Shown here: one piece after another, positions 18,656 to 27,155 of the stretch | Position numbering within the stretch: the stretch's first letter is position 1 | Layout: every line of letters starts with the position of its first letter | Source of the DNA: Chitinophaga niabensis | Lineage (GTDB): Bacteria > Bacteroidota > Bacteroidia > Chitinophagales > Chitinophagaceae | Assembly: GCF_039545795.1 (NCBI RefSeq) | Contig: NZ_CP154260.1 | Coordinates: 1,927,001-1,991,000 of the forward strand | Length of the DNA stretch: 64,000 nucleotides | Direction of reading: 5' to 3' | The notes under the pieces: generated by a model | The model's database searches: none | Seen by the model: the letters and a program-made list of their open reading frames with translations, nothing else | Told to the model about the DNA's origin: nothing | Position numbers and translations under genes: made by a program

Positions 18656-19624
18656 TTAGATCACACCAAGGTCTAACATATCTGCCAGGTCTTCGCCCAT
18701 AGCGTTCCTGTATTCTTCTTCTGTTTGCTGCAGATCGGCCAGGGTAATATCTCCATCGATCTCTACATTGGCCAGCATGAATTTAATGGTACGTACCTGG
18801 ATCCACGCAAAACCAAAGCCGAGGGTAAAGATGAAGATCAGCATATTAACGATCAGCAATCCTGCAAAACCGCCGCCGGTGGCTTTTGACTGGAAGTTGT
18901 AGGACTTGTTGCCATGCTGCAGGCGCATATGATCAATGCTATAACGGAAGATATCAGCCTGCCACCAGAATACATAAATACCCAGTGTGAAAAGGGTGAG
19001 GAAGTATCCTTTAATATTCATTTTAAAATACTCCCAGCCATCTCCTTCATAAGAGAACTCGCCACTGCCGAAACGGAGGTGCCCCATCACGTAGTTACGG
19101 ATGTTCATAGCTGCCCATGACCCATAAATACCAAATGTTACGAGCGTCAGCAGCATTTCCTTGATGAACAGTTTAATGAATTCATTCCTGTCTCCACGAT
19201 ATCCGAAACGGATACTTCTCCAGGCAGTCCTTGACCAATGGTAACGGGTGGAACCGTGAATGGCATAAGGAATGAGGAGTAACAGGGAAACAAGGTAAAC
19301 GAGGACGGAAAGGAAAGGTAAACCCATAGCGTTGAAAATATAAACTATGGTAATTAATGCGGCAAAGATACCAACGGCTTTAATGAAACCTTTAAAGATC
19401 TCAGCACCGGTTCCATTCCAGGAAAACCGGGAACCCTCCATTTCAGTAGAGGAGTACAGGAATTGCAGTTCCTTTGCTTTTGCCCAGGGATAATAAAATC
19501 CCAGGGTCACGATCATAAGGAGCATATTAACGATCAGAATCCCGAAATAAGTTTCACCGCTTCCATGAAATGATAAGGAAGGAGTGTTTAAAACATCGCC
19601 CTGACGGCTGTTCGGTTGTTGCAT
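18656..19624 (-). CDS. DUF898 (YjgN-like) multi-pass membrane protein
   Basis: 322 aa with six or more hydrophobic helices. The repeated pattern FYYPWAKAKELQFLYSSTEMEGSRFSWNGTG, FGIYGSWAAMNIRNYVMGHLRFGSGEFSYEGDG and LGIYVFWWQADIFRYSIDHMRL shows three copies of the same unit, the hallmark of DUF898/YjgN. The function of the family is unknown. It is the first gene of a two-gene operon with the M48 protease (6-nt gap). Upstream on the minus strand, TATATTTG (19673 to 19666) could be the -7 element, though no TTG sits at the right distance. Confidence 0.93.
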   Translation of the reverse strand: MQQPNSRQGDVLNTPSLSFHGSGETYFGILIVNMLLMIVTLGFYYPWAKAKELQFLYSSTEMEGSRFSWNGTGAEIFKGFIKAVGIFAALITIVYIFNAMGLPFLSVLVYLVSLLLLIPYAIHGSTRYHWSRTAWRSIRFGYRGDRNEFIKLFIKEMLLTLVTFGIYGSWAAMNIRNYVMGHLRFGSGEFSYEGDGWEYFKMNIKGYFLTLFTLGIYVFWWQADIFRYSIDHMRLQHGNKSYNFQSKATGGGFAGLLIVNMLIFIFTLGFGFAWIQVRTIKFMLANVEIDGDITLADLQQTEEEYRNAMGEDLADMLDLGVI

Positions 19625-19719
19625 AGGTAGAGGGTTTTTGTAGGTAATCGGTTATTAAATAGGGTCAAATATATTATATTTTTTACATCTAAAAGCAGTG
19701 TTTTATAAGTGCTTAACTA

Positions 19720-19932
19720 TCAACGCTTCCTGTTACTGCTTACCAGCAATACGACCCCTACAATGGCTATCAGGCCGCCTGCATAAGTTGGCCAGCCGAT
19801 CCACTTATTCTCTGTTTTATTTACTTCCAGGGGACCTACGTCCAATACCTTCTTTTCTGTCTGAACAGAAAAACCGCGAACGATGACCATGGCAATACCG
19901 GCAACGATGAGGATGATGGCTAATGCTTTCAT
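19720..19932 (-). CDS. Small two-helix membrane protein, DUF3185-like
   Basis: 70 aa from the ATG at 19932; a longer in-frame start at 19986 adds charged residues before the first helix and is less likely. Two hydrophobic segments: MKALAIILIVAGIAMVIV and YAGGLIAIVGVVLLVSS, separated by a polar loop (TEKKVLDVGPLEVNKTENK) and a basic tail NRKR. The VLDVGPLE loop resembles small bacterial membrane proteins of the DUF3185 type; function unknown. Monocistronic in appearance. Confidence 0.75.
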   Translation of the reverse strand: MKALAIILIVAGIAMVIVRGFSVQTEKKVLDVGPLEVNKTENKWIGWPTYAGGLIAIVGVVLLVSSNRKR

Positions 19933-20115
19933 ATCTATTGATTTTGATAATAGAGCAGCAAGCCTTATGCCATCACGTTTATGCAACAGTTTGGGGAAAA
20001 GGGGCTTTTAACATTTCTTTATGGCAAAAGGAAAAATCGTCCATCATTTCCAGCTTTCTATCCAACTGCTGTAAGAATTAGCTGACTTACTTTTATGTCA
20101 TAAAAAAAATAAGTT

Positions 20116-20646
20116 ATGACACATTGGAAGATCGATGAATCACACAGCGAAATAGGATTCAAAGTAAAACACCTGATGATCACTAACGTGAGCGGCTACT
20201 TTACCCAGTTCTCCGGGAGCATTCAAACAGCCAGCGATGATTTTCATGATGCCACCATTACTTTCGAAGCCGCAACAGACAGTATTAATACCCAGAACAA
20301 ACAAAGGGACGAGCATCTCAGGAATGGCGATTTCTTTGATACGGAAAAATTCCCTAAGATCAACTTTGTATCCACGAAGGTGAAGAAGATAACAGACGAG
20401 CAATATAAGCTACTAGGTGAACTGACTATCAAAGGACAAACACATCCTATTGAACTGGAAGTAACGCGTAACGGCCATACGGTAGATCCATGGGGGCAGG
20501 AAAAGGCAGGATTTGCATTAAAAGGAAGGCTGCACCGTACAGATTATGGTTTACGCTGGAATGCTACCACAGAAGCAGGAGGTATTGTGTTGAGTGATGA
20601 AGTGAAGCTGAATATGGAAATACAATTAGTGAAGTCTAATAATTAA
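20116..20646 (+). CDS. YceI-family lipid-binding-type protein
   Basis: 176 aa with no signal peptide, the full length of a YceI domain. Motifs: WKIDESHSEIGFKVKHLMITNVSGYF at the start, DSINTQNKQRDEHLRNGDFFD in the middle, KFPKINFVSTKV, and the late WGQEKAGFALKGRLHRTDYG. YceI proteins form a lipocalin-like barrel that binds isoprenoid or other hydrophobic ligands. Without a signal it is predicted cytoplasmic. It is followed after 1 nt by the flavin-dependent oxidoreductase gene, so they are one operon; the pairing suggests a shared stress or quinone-related role, but that is inference. Confidence 0.96.
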   Translation: MTHWKIDESHSEIGFKVKHLMITNVSGYFTQFSGSIQTASDDFHDATITFEAATDSINTQNKQRDEHLRNGDFFDTEKFPKINFVSTKVKKITDEQYKLLGELTIKGQTHPIELEVTRNGHTVDPWGQEKAGFALKGRLHRTDYGLRWNATTEAGGIVLSDEVKLNMEIQLVKSNN

Positions 20647-20647
20647 T

Positions 20648-21679
20648 ATGGAAATAGGAATAGATAGTTTCGCCGCCAGGTTCAGTGAAAAGGCGGGTAA
20701 TGCCCTGAGTGATCAGGATGCCATGAACCAATTGCTGGAAAGGATTGAATTTGCAGACCGTTCCAACCTGGACATTTTTGGGATCGGGGAACACCACAGA
20801 AAAGGTTTTCTTGATTCTGCACCTTCCATGATCCTTGCGGCAGCTGCTTCCCGCACTAAGCGTATCCGGTTAACGAGTGCCGTAACAGTACTCAGTGCCA
20901 TAGACCCCGTGAGGGCCTTTCAGAACTTTTCCACTTTGGACCTGATCTCCAATGGCCGGGCAGAGATGGTTGTGGGCAGAGGGTCTTTTACAGATGCTTT
21001 CCCTTTATTCGGTTACAGTTTGCAGGATTATGATGCGCTGTTTACGGAAAAGCTGGACCTGCTGCTGAAGATCCGGGATAATGAATTTGTGACCTGGTCC
21101 GGTAAATTCAGGCCGGCTTTGCGGAACCAGCCTGTTTATCCAAGACCCACACAGGAAAAATTACCGATCTGGCTGGGAGTAGGTGGTACCCCTCAATCGT
21201 TTGTGCGCGCAGGTACTTTAGGCTTACCGCTCATGGTGGCGATCATTGGAGGAGAAACACATCGTTTCCGTCCTTTGGTAGACCTCTACAGAGAAGCAGG
21301 AAAAAAGGCCGGGCATTCGCCTGAGCAGTTACAGGTTGGCTTACATTCCCTGGGTTATGTGGCTAATACAACAGAAGAAGCCATAGAAGATTTTTATCCC
21401 GGTTATGCAGCCAGCATGACGGAGGTTGGAAAGGAGAGAGGCTGGCCCCCCATGACCAGGGAACGGTTTTACAGCCAGACGGGCCCGACAGGTGCTTTGC
21501 TGGTGGGGAGTGTGGAAGAAGTAGCAGAAAAAGTACTAAGGCATGCGGAATCATTAGGTGGTATATCGAGGCTTACTTTCCAGATGGATAGTGCAGAGTT
21601 ATCTCATGAAAAACTGATGGAATCTATTGGATTGATAGGGACGAAGTTGAAACCATTAATTAAAAAAGCGTCACTGTAA
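20648..21679 (+). CDS. LLM-class flavin-dependent oxidoreductase (luciferase-like)
   Basis: 343 aa, a full bacterial-luciferase-like TIM barrel. Typical segments: LLERIEFADRSNLDIFGIGEHH, SRTKRIRLTSAVTVLSAIDPVRAFQNFSTLDLISNGRAEMVVGRGS, and a C-terminal GALLVGSVEEVAEKVL. Enzymes of the class use reduced flavin (FMN or F420) to oxidise varied substrates; the closest well-known naming for such stand-alone enzymes is LLM oxidoreductase. Cytoplasmic. Co-transcribed with the YceI gene (1-nt gap) and ended by a terminator overlapping its stop codon. Confidence 0.94.
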   Translation: MEIGIDSFAARFSEKAGNALSDQDAMNQLLERIEFADRSNLDIFGIGEHHRKGFLDSAPSMILAAAASRTKRIRLTSAVTVLSAIDPVRAFQNFSTLDLISNGRAEMVVGRGSFTDAFPLFGYSLQDYDALFTEKLDLLLKIRDNEFVTWSGKFRPALRNQPVYPRPTQEKLPIWLGVGGTPQSFVRAGTLGLPLMVAIIGGETHRFRPLVDLYREAGKKAGHSPEQLQVGLHSLGYVANTTEEAIEDFYPGYAASMTEVGKERGWPPMTRERFYSQTGPTGALLVGSVEEVAEKVLRHAESLGGISRLTFQMDSAELSHEKLMESIGLIGTKLKPLIKKASL

Positions 21680-21696
21680 AAGGTGACGTTTTTTTT
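21669..21696 (+). terminator. Rho-independent terminator overlapping stop codon
   Basis: CGTCAC (21669-21674), 8-nt loop containing the TAA, GTGACG (21683-21688) and eight T. Flanking A and T runs can lengthen the stem and make it work in both directions, also for the convergent AraC gene ending at 21750. Confidence 0.85.
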
Positions 21697-21749
21697 AGAG
21701 AATACTTTTTAGTTAAACGGGATCCCCCTGTAAGCGTTTCATGGATTAG

Positions 21750-22619
21750 TCAGATACTTAAAAACGCCTTTTTGTATTCCGCGGGTTTACGAAGCATGAA
21801 TTCCTTAAACTGTTTATTGAAGTTAGAGAGGGTATTAAAACCACATTCATAACAGATATGTGCGATGGGGGCATCCGTTTCCGTTAATAATTTGCAGGCA
21901 TGTTTGATGCGTATCTCAGAAACAAACCGGGAGAAGGGTTTATTGTTTTTGGTGGTGAAATACCTGCTGAAGGAAGTAGGTGTCATGTGCAGCAGTTCCG
22001 AGAGTTCTTCCAGCAGTATCTTACGGCGGAAATTCTTTAATACATAATCATACACGATGTTCATCCTGTCTGTTTCACCGGGATTGTTCTCTAATTCATA
22101 AGCCCTGGATGAAATGTAGTCGTATTCTTTTGTACCAGCCATGATGGCGAGGATATGAAGGAGTTGTATCACACTCTGCAGGCCCTTCATGCCGGTGAGT
22201 TCCTGCATCATGGAGATGATCTGTTCCCTTGGGCCGCCAAAGAATTCGAGTCCGCGGCCGGCACGCTCAAACAACTTTTTGAGGGCTATCATTTCTTCTT
22301 TGTCCATCATATGATCGCCCAGGAAATGTTCATTGAAGTAGATCACGATGCCGTCTGTTTGCAGGGAGCTGTTCTTTCCGAAATAGGCATCATCGCTGCG
22401 CCATAAATGAGGGAGGTGAGGCCCTGTGAAAATGAGCTCTCCAGGTTTAAATGCTTTGATACTGTCTCCGATAAAACGGGTGCCGGTGCCTTCCAGCACT
22501 ACAAAAAGCTGGTATTCGGAATGGGCATGCCAGATAGGGTCGAAGTGTTTTTCCTGCAGGTGGCGGACCACAAAGATCTGGGAGAGCGGTATTTCTGATT
22601 TATGGAAAACAGTCTTCAA
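21750..22619 (-). CDS. AraC-family regulator with cupin sensor domain
   Basis: 289 aa. The N-terminal about 150 residues form an AraC-type cupin (WHAHSEYQLFVVLEGTGTRFIGD, FKPGELIFTGPHLPHLW), and the C-terminal 100 hold two HTH motifs (ILLEELSELLHMTPTSFSRYF and IAHICYECGFNTLSNFNKQF). It is divergent from the ThuA/isomerase/dehydrogenase operon, with 135 nt between the start codons, so it is the likely regulator of that sugar-catabolic operon; the inducer is unknown. Confidence 0.94.
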   Translation of the reverse strand: MKTVFHKSEIPLSQIFVVRHLQEKHFDPIWHAHSEYQLFVVLEGTGTRFIGDSIKAFKPGELIFTGPHLPHLWRSDDAYFGKNSSLQTDGIVIYFNEHFLGDHMMDKEEMIALKKLFERAGRGLEFFGGPREQIISMMQELTGMKGLQSVIQLLHILAIMAGTKEYDYISSRAYELENNPGETDRMNIVYDYVLKNFRRKILLEELSELLHMTPTSFSRYFTTKNNKPFSRFVSEIRIKHACKLLTETDAPIAHICYECGFNTLSNFNKQFKEFMLRKPAEYKKAFLSI

Positions 22620-22754
22620 AATAGTGTGGATTGTCTGGTTTTACTGCAAAATACCTAAAAAGAGTGATATAATACAGTCATTTTTGGATATAATCCGAGA
22701 AGGAATTGGGCGAATTCCTGTCTACCTTGGTGGTAACAAATTCAACTTACTGCC

Positions 22755-25700
22755 ATGTTATGGAAGTTTAACTTCACCGCAAGTGTGTGCCTCATCATTG
22801 CACCATTATTATTTATCAGCGCCGGAAAGCAATATTCTTCGGATGTGCCCCGCCGCCTGGAGATATTATTCCTGGGTCATAAGAGCAAACATCACGACAG
22901 TGAAAAACTGGCGGATATCTTCCTGAAGGAATATTTTAAGGATGGTATCAATATATCTTATACCACCGATCCCAATGATCTCAATGAGGCCAACCTGAAA
23001 TGGTACGATGGCCTGATCCTATACGCCAATCACGATTCTATTACCAAACCGCAGGAAACCGCGCTGTTGAACTTTGTGCGCAGCGGAAAGGGATTTATTC
23101 CTTTGCACAGCGCTTCCTATTGCTTCCGCAATTCTCCGGAGGTGGTGGAAATGATAGGCGGGCAATTCAAAAGCCATAAATACGATTCCTTTCCTGCAGT
23201 GATCCTGAAACCGGAACATCCGGTGATGAAGGGCATCACGGCTTTTGTGACGAAAGATGAAACGTATGTGCACGATAAGATCAGTAAAAATATAGAAGTG
23301 CTTTCTGAGCGGGTGGAAGGAACACACCATGAACCTTATACCTGGGTTAGGCCCTATGGTAAAGGCCGTGTGTTTTATACGGCATACGGGCATGATGATA
23401 ATACCTTTAATAACCCGGGTTTTCTGGCATTGGTGAAGAATGGTATCCTGTGGGCAGTGGGAGATGAAGCGAGGGCTAACCTTGCATCTTTCAAAATAGC
23501 ACAACCTACTTATGTGGATGGCCCCGTACCCAATTATGAAAAACGGAATCCCGCTCCCAAGGTGCAATTGCCTTTGACGCCGGAAGAATCAATGTCGCTC
23601 ATACAGGTGCCGGTTGGTTTTGGATTACAGCTGTTTGCGGCAGAGCCGGATATTGTTAATCCCATTTACATGAACTGGGATGAAAAGGGGCGTTTATGGG
23701 TGATAGAAACTGTGGATTATCCGAATGAAATAAAAAATGATGATGCAGGAGATGACCGCATCAAGATCTGTGAGGATACAGATGGAGATGGTAAGGCAGA
23801 CAAGTTCACCATCTTTGCTGATAAGCTGAACATCCCTACCAGCTTCACATTTGTGAATGGGGGTATTATTGTGAGCCAGGCGCCTTCTTTCGTTTTCTTA
23901 AAAGATACAAACGGTGATGATAAAGCAGATGTCCGGCAGCCGATGGTGCATGGATGGGGCAAAAGTGATACACATGCACAGGCCTCTAACCTTCGCTATG
24001 GTGTTGATAATAAGATATGGGGTGTTGTAGGATACTCAGGATTTAAAGGAAAGAGTGGAAAGGATTCTTTGCGTTTCAGCCAGGGTGTGTACCGTTTTGA
24101 TCCGGATGGTAAAGGACTGGAATACATTTCTTCCACCAGTAACAATACCTGGGGGCTGGGTTTCTCTGAAGAGTTTGATGTGTTCATTTCCACTGCGAAT
24201 AATACCCACAGTGGTTTCATGGGCATCCCCAACCGGTATTTTGAAAAGGCAAAGCTGCGTTCCGCTGGTGTGGAAAAGATCGATGCACACTATGCCATGC
24301 ACGTGGCCACAAAGAATCTCAGGCAGGTGGATGTGTTTGGTGGTTTTACTGCTGCTGCGGGGCATAGCCTTTATACAGCCAGAACTTTCCCGCAGGAATA
24401 CTGGAACAGGATTGCTTTTGTAACAGAGCCTACAGGACGTTTGATCCACAAACATGTATTGAAACAAGCAGGTGCCGGTTTTAAAGAAGATGGAGATGAC
24501 TGGAATATGCTGGTGAGTGCAGATGAATGGGCCGGGCCTATTCAGGCCGAAGTGGGCCCTGATGGTGCTTTGTGGGTGACTGACTGGTACGATTTCATTA
24601 TCCAGCATAACCCTACACCTGCTCCTGACTGGGGAGGTTATAAGGCAGAGAACGGAAAAGGAAATGCCTACATCAATCCTCTGCGGGACCATGAGCGTGG
24701 ACGCATCTACCGCATTTACAACAAAAACAACGATCAGAAGAATACGCTTAAACTCAGTAAAAACGATACGGAAGGATTGCTTAAAGCGCTTTCCAGTGAT
24801 AATATGTTCTGGCGCCTTACTGCACAACGTTTGCTGATAGAGAATAAGAGTAAAGCAGTATTACCTGCGTTGTATAAGATAGTGCAGGATAAAGAACTGG
24901 ATGGTGCCGGCATCAATGCTCCGGCTATACATGCTTTATGGACATTGAAAGGGTTACAGGCATTGGATGGAACAAATCCCCAGGCATTAGCTGTTGCTGT
25001 TGGAGCATTGAATCATCCTTCCAGTGGTGTGCGCAGAGCGGCTATACAGGTATTGCCAGCTACGCCTGCTACTTTCCTGGCCATACAGAAAGCTAAGCTG
25101 TTTGAGGATAAAGACCTGAGAGTACGCCTGGCTGCAGTGCTGGCTACTACAGAAATGAAACCTTCCGCAGCGATCGGGAATGTACTGGTGAATATGGCAG
25201 AGCAGGAAGAGAATACAGATGATACCTGGTTAAAACAGGCGCTCACTATTTCGGGCAAACTGAACCAGGAAACATTCAGGGCAGCGTTCCGCAAAAGAGG
25301 TTTGAATGAAAACCCTGCATTGATACAGGCATCTGTAGCACAACGTCTTGCTTTCGGAGAGCGATTGAATAGCATCTCTTTGAGAAGAGTGCGGCCAGGG
25401 CAGGGTGGAGATGCACCAACACCTGAGGTAGCAGAGAAGGAATTGATGCTTTCCGGTAATATAGAAACAAGGCAGGGAGCTGCATTGAACGGAGTGGTGG
25501 CTGCACAGGGTAACAAAACCAATGGTTATGGTTTATATGTGCTGAACAATAAAATGCATTTTGTGGTGAACCAGGATGGTAAAGCCCAGGCAGCTGTGAG
25601 CACCGGGGAATTGCCTTCCGGTTTTTCTTATAAAGCCGGTCTGCAAAAGAACGGTACCATGCGGCTGATCATTAATGATAAAGAAGCAGGTACTGCTAAG

Positions 25701-26270
25701 GCTGCAGGTTTATTTAAAAAGGAACTCAGCCTGCCATTAAGAGTAGGGTATGATAACAGTAAGGGAGATGACAGGGTAGCAGACTACCCGGATAGCCTTT
25801 TCTTCCTCAATGCGAACTTAACGAACGCAAGACTGGAAACACTGGCTGGTCTGCCATCTGCAGCTGCTGCAACGGATAAGGATGTTAAAATAGACCGTAC
25901 CATTGTTGTGAAAGTGATCAAAGATGTGATGAAATACGATCAGCAACTGATCACCGTGAAAGCGGGCATCACCATTCAATTCGTATTCCAGAACACAGAC
26001 TTTATGCAGCACAACTTCCTGCTGGTGAAACCTAATACGAAAGAGAAAGTAGGCGCGGCAGCAGATAAACTGGCACAGGACCCTAATGGCGTGAAAATGC
26101 AATATGTGCCTAAAATGCCTGAGGTGTTACTGTCTACCCCGCTCGTGAATCCCGGAGGTAAGTTCACGGCTACATTTAAAATACCATCTACTCCCGGAGA
26201 TTATCCCTACATCTGTACATTCCCCGGACACTGGCGTATTATGAATGGCATCTTAAGAGTTACAAAGTAA
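22755..26270 (+). CDS. Exported ThuA / dehydrogenase-propeller / HEAT / azurin-like multidomain protein
   Basis: 1171 aa with an N-terminal hydrophobic signal. Domain order: ThuA glutamine-amidotransferase-like fold, about 33-235 (LEILFLGHKSKHHDS, FIPLHSASYCF, GRVFYTAYGHDDNTF); a membrane-bound-dehydrogenase-type beta-propeller, about 270-650, with Asp-rich calcium-like loops DTDGDGKAD and DTNGDDKAD; HEAT-like helices, about 660-840; a ConA/laminin-G-like segment, about 890-1035; and a C-terminal cupredoxin. Its copper ligands match azurin spacing: His1086 in MQHNFLL, then Cys1154, His1159 and Met1163 in YICTFPGHWRIM. No CxxCH haem motif is present, although many relatives carry one. Likely periplasmic or surface redox/sugar enzyme acting with the isomerase and dehydrogenase encoded downstream. 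Reaction unknown. Confidence 0.88.
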   Translation: MLWKFNFTASVCLIIAPLLFISAGKQYSSDVPRRLEILFLGHKSKHHDSEKLADIFLKEYFKDGINISYTTDPNDLNEANLKWYDGLILYANHDSITKPQETALLNFVRSGKGFIPLHSASYCFRNSPEVVEMIGGQFKSHKYDSFPAVILKPEHPVMKGITAFVTKDETYVHDKISKNIEVLSERVEGTHHEPYTWVRPYGKGRVFYTAYGHDDNTFNNPGFLALVKNGILWAVGDEARANLASFKIAQPTYVDGPVPNYEKRNPAPKVQLPLTPEESMSLIQVPVGFGLQLFAAEPDIVNPIYMNWDEKGRLWVIETVDYPNEIKNDDAGDDRIKICEDTDGDGKADKFTIFADKLNIPTSFTFVNGGIIVSQAPSFVFLKDTNGDDKADVRQPMVHGWGKSDTHAQASNLRYGVDNKIWGVVGYSGFKGKSGKDSLRFSQGVYRFDPDGKGLEYISSTSNNTWGLGFSEEFDVFISTANNTHSGFMGIPNRYFEKAKLRSAGVEKIDAHYAMHVATKNLRQVDVFGGFTAAAGHSLYTARTFPQEYWNRIAFVTEPTGRLIHKHVLKQAGAGFKEDGDDWNMLVSADEWAGPIQAEVGPDGALWVTDWYDFIIQHNPTPAPDWGGYKAENGKGNAYINPLRDHERGRIYRIYNKNNDQKNTLKLSKNDTEGLLKALSSDNMFWRLTAQRLLIENKSKAVLPALYKIVQDKELDGAGINAPAIHALWTLKGLQALDGTNPQALAVAVGALNHPSSGVRRAAIQVLPATPATFLAIQKAKLFEDKDLRVRLAAVLATTEMKPSAAIGNVLVNMAEQEENTDDTWLKQALTISGKLNQETFRAAFRKRGLNENPALIQASVAQRLAFGERLNSISLRRVRPGQGGDAPTPEVAEKELMLSGNIETRQGAALNGVVAAQGNKTNGYGLYVLNNKMHFVVNQDGKAQAAVSTGELPSGFSYKAGLQKNGTMRLIINDKEAGTAKAAGLFKKELSLPLRVGYDNSKGDDRVADYPDSLFFLNANLTNARLETLAGLPSAAAATDKDVKIDRTIVVKVIKDVMKYDQQLITVKAGITIQFVFQNTDFMQHNFLLVKPNTKEKVGAAADKLAQDPNGVKMQYVPKMPEVLLSTPLVNPGGKFTATFKIPSTPGDYPYICTFPGHWRIMNGILRVTK

Positions 26271-26277
26271 ATATCAT

Positions 26278-27138
26278 ATGGCTTTACCCGTTAGATTTGG
26301 TGTGAGTACCTGGCTGTGGACGTCTCCCTTTTCCACAGCCGCTATTCACGAATTGTTCCCGAAGATTGCAGAGATGGGATTTGATGTGGTGGAAATAGCA
26401 GTTGAAGATCCTGCGCTGATTGATGTAAAAGCAGTACAGGAAGCACTCGTAAAATACAACCTGAAAGCTAATATCTGTGGTGCTTTCGGGCCTTCGCGTG
26501 ATCTTACACATGAAGATCCGGCAGTGCATCAGAACTGTTTTACCTATATCGCTGCCTGCCTGGATATTTGTGTGGCATTGGGTACTGATTTCTTTGGCGG
26601 CCCTATGTATTCAGCCGTAGGCAAGGCAAGGATGGTACCTCCTGAACAACGTAAAAAGGAATGGGACCTTGCAGTGCAGAACCTGCGTATTGTTTGCGAT
26701 ATGGCTGCAGCCCGGGGGCTCAGGATTGCCTTAGAACCACTCAACCGCTTTGAATCAGACCTGGTGAATACTGCGGAAGATGTACTGCGCCTGGTGAAAG
26801 ATATCCAACATCCCGCCGCAGGTATCATGCTGGACGGTTTTCATATGAGCATTGAAGAAAGAGATGTGGAACAGGCGATCGTTACAGCCGGAGATCTGTT
26901 GATCCACCTGCAAGTTTCAGAAAATTACAGGGGTACACCGGGAACAGGGCAAACTCCCTGGTGGGCTTATCGCAGAGGCCTGGAAGCGATTAATTATACA
27001 GGCACGGTAACCATAGAAAGCTTTACACCGGCCAACCAGGAACTGGCGGGTGCCGTATGTTTCTGGCATCCCATGGCTGAAAGCCAGGATGGTTTTGCTA
27101 CAGAAGGTCTTCGTTTTTTGAAAGACTGGGCTAAATAA
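26278..27138 (+). CDS. Sugar phosphate isomerase/epimerase (xylose-isomerase-like TIM barrel)
   Basis: 286 aa, cytoplasmic, no signal. Family motifs: RFGVSTWLWTSPF at the start, EMGFDVVEIAVED, ALGTDFFGGPMYS, the metal-binding IALEPLNRFESDLVNT with Glu, IMLDGFHMSIEE, LIHLQVSEN and a final TVTIESFTP with Glu. These resemble tagatose/psicose 3-epimerases and related Mn-dependent sugar epimerases. It starts 7 nt after the ThuA-protein stop and precedes a Gfo/Idh dehydrogenase by 17 nt, so it belongs to the same operon and likely handles a keto-sugar intermediate. Exact substrate not determined. Confidence 0.94.
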   Translation: MALPVRFGVSTWLWTSPFSTAAIHELFPKIAEMGFDVVEIAVEDPALIDVKAVQEALVKYNLKANICGAFGPSRDLTHEDPAVHQNCFTYIAACLDICVALGTDFFGGPMYSAVGKARMVPPEQRKKEWDLAVQNLRIVCDMAAARGLRIALEPLNRFESDLVNTAEDVLRLVKDIQHPAAGIMLDGFHMSIEERDVEQAIVTAGDLLIHLQVSENYRGTPGTGQTPWWAYRRGLEAINYTGTVTIESFTPANQELAGAVCFWHPMAESQDGFATEGLRFLKDWAK

Positions 27139-27155
27139 AATTAAAACTAATTCTT

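Noticed and set aside
22755..26270. Haem-binding cytochrome c site expected in this protein family
   Set aside because: I looked for CxxCH and found none; the C-terminus is a copper-type fold instead.
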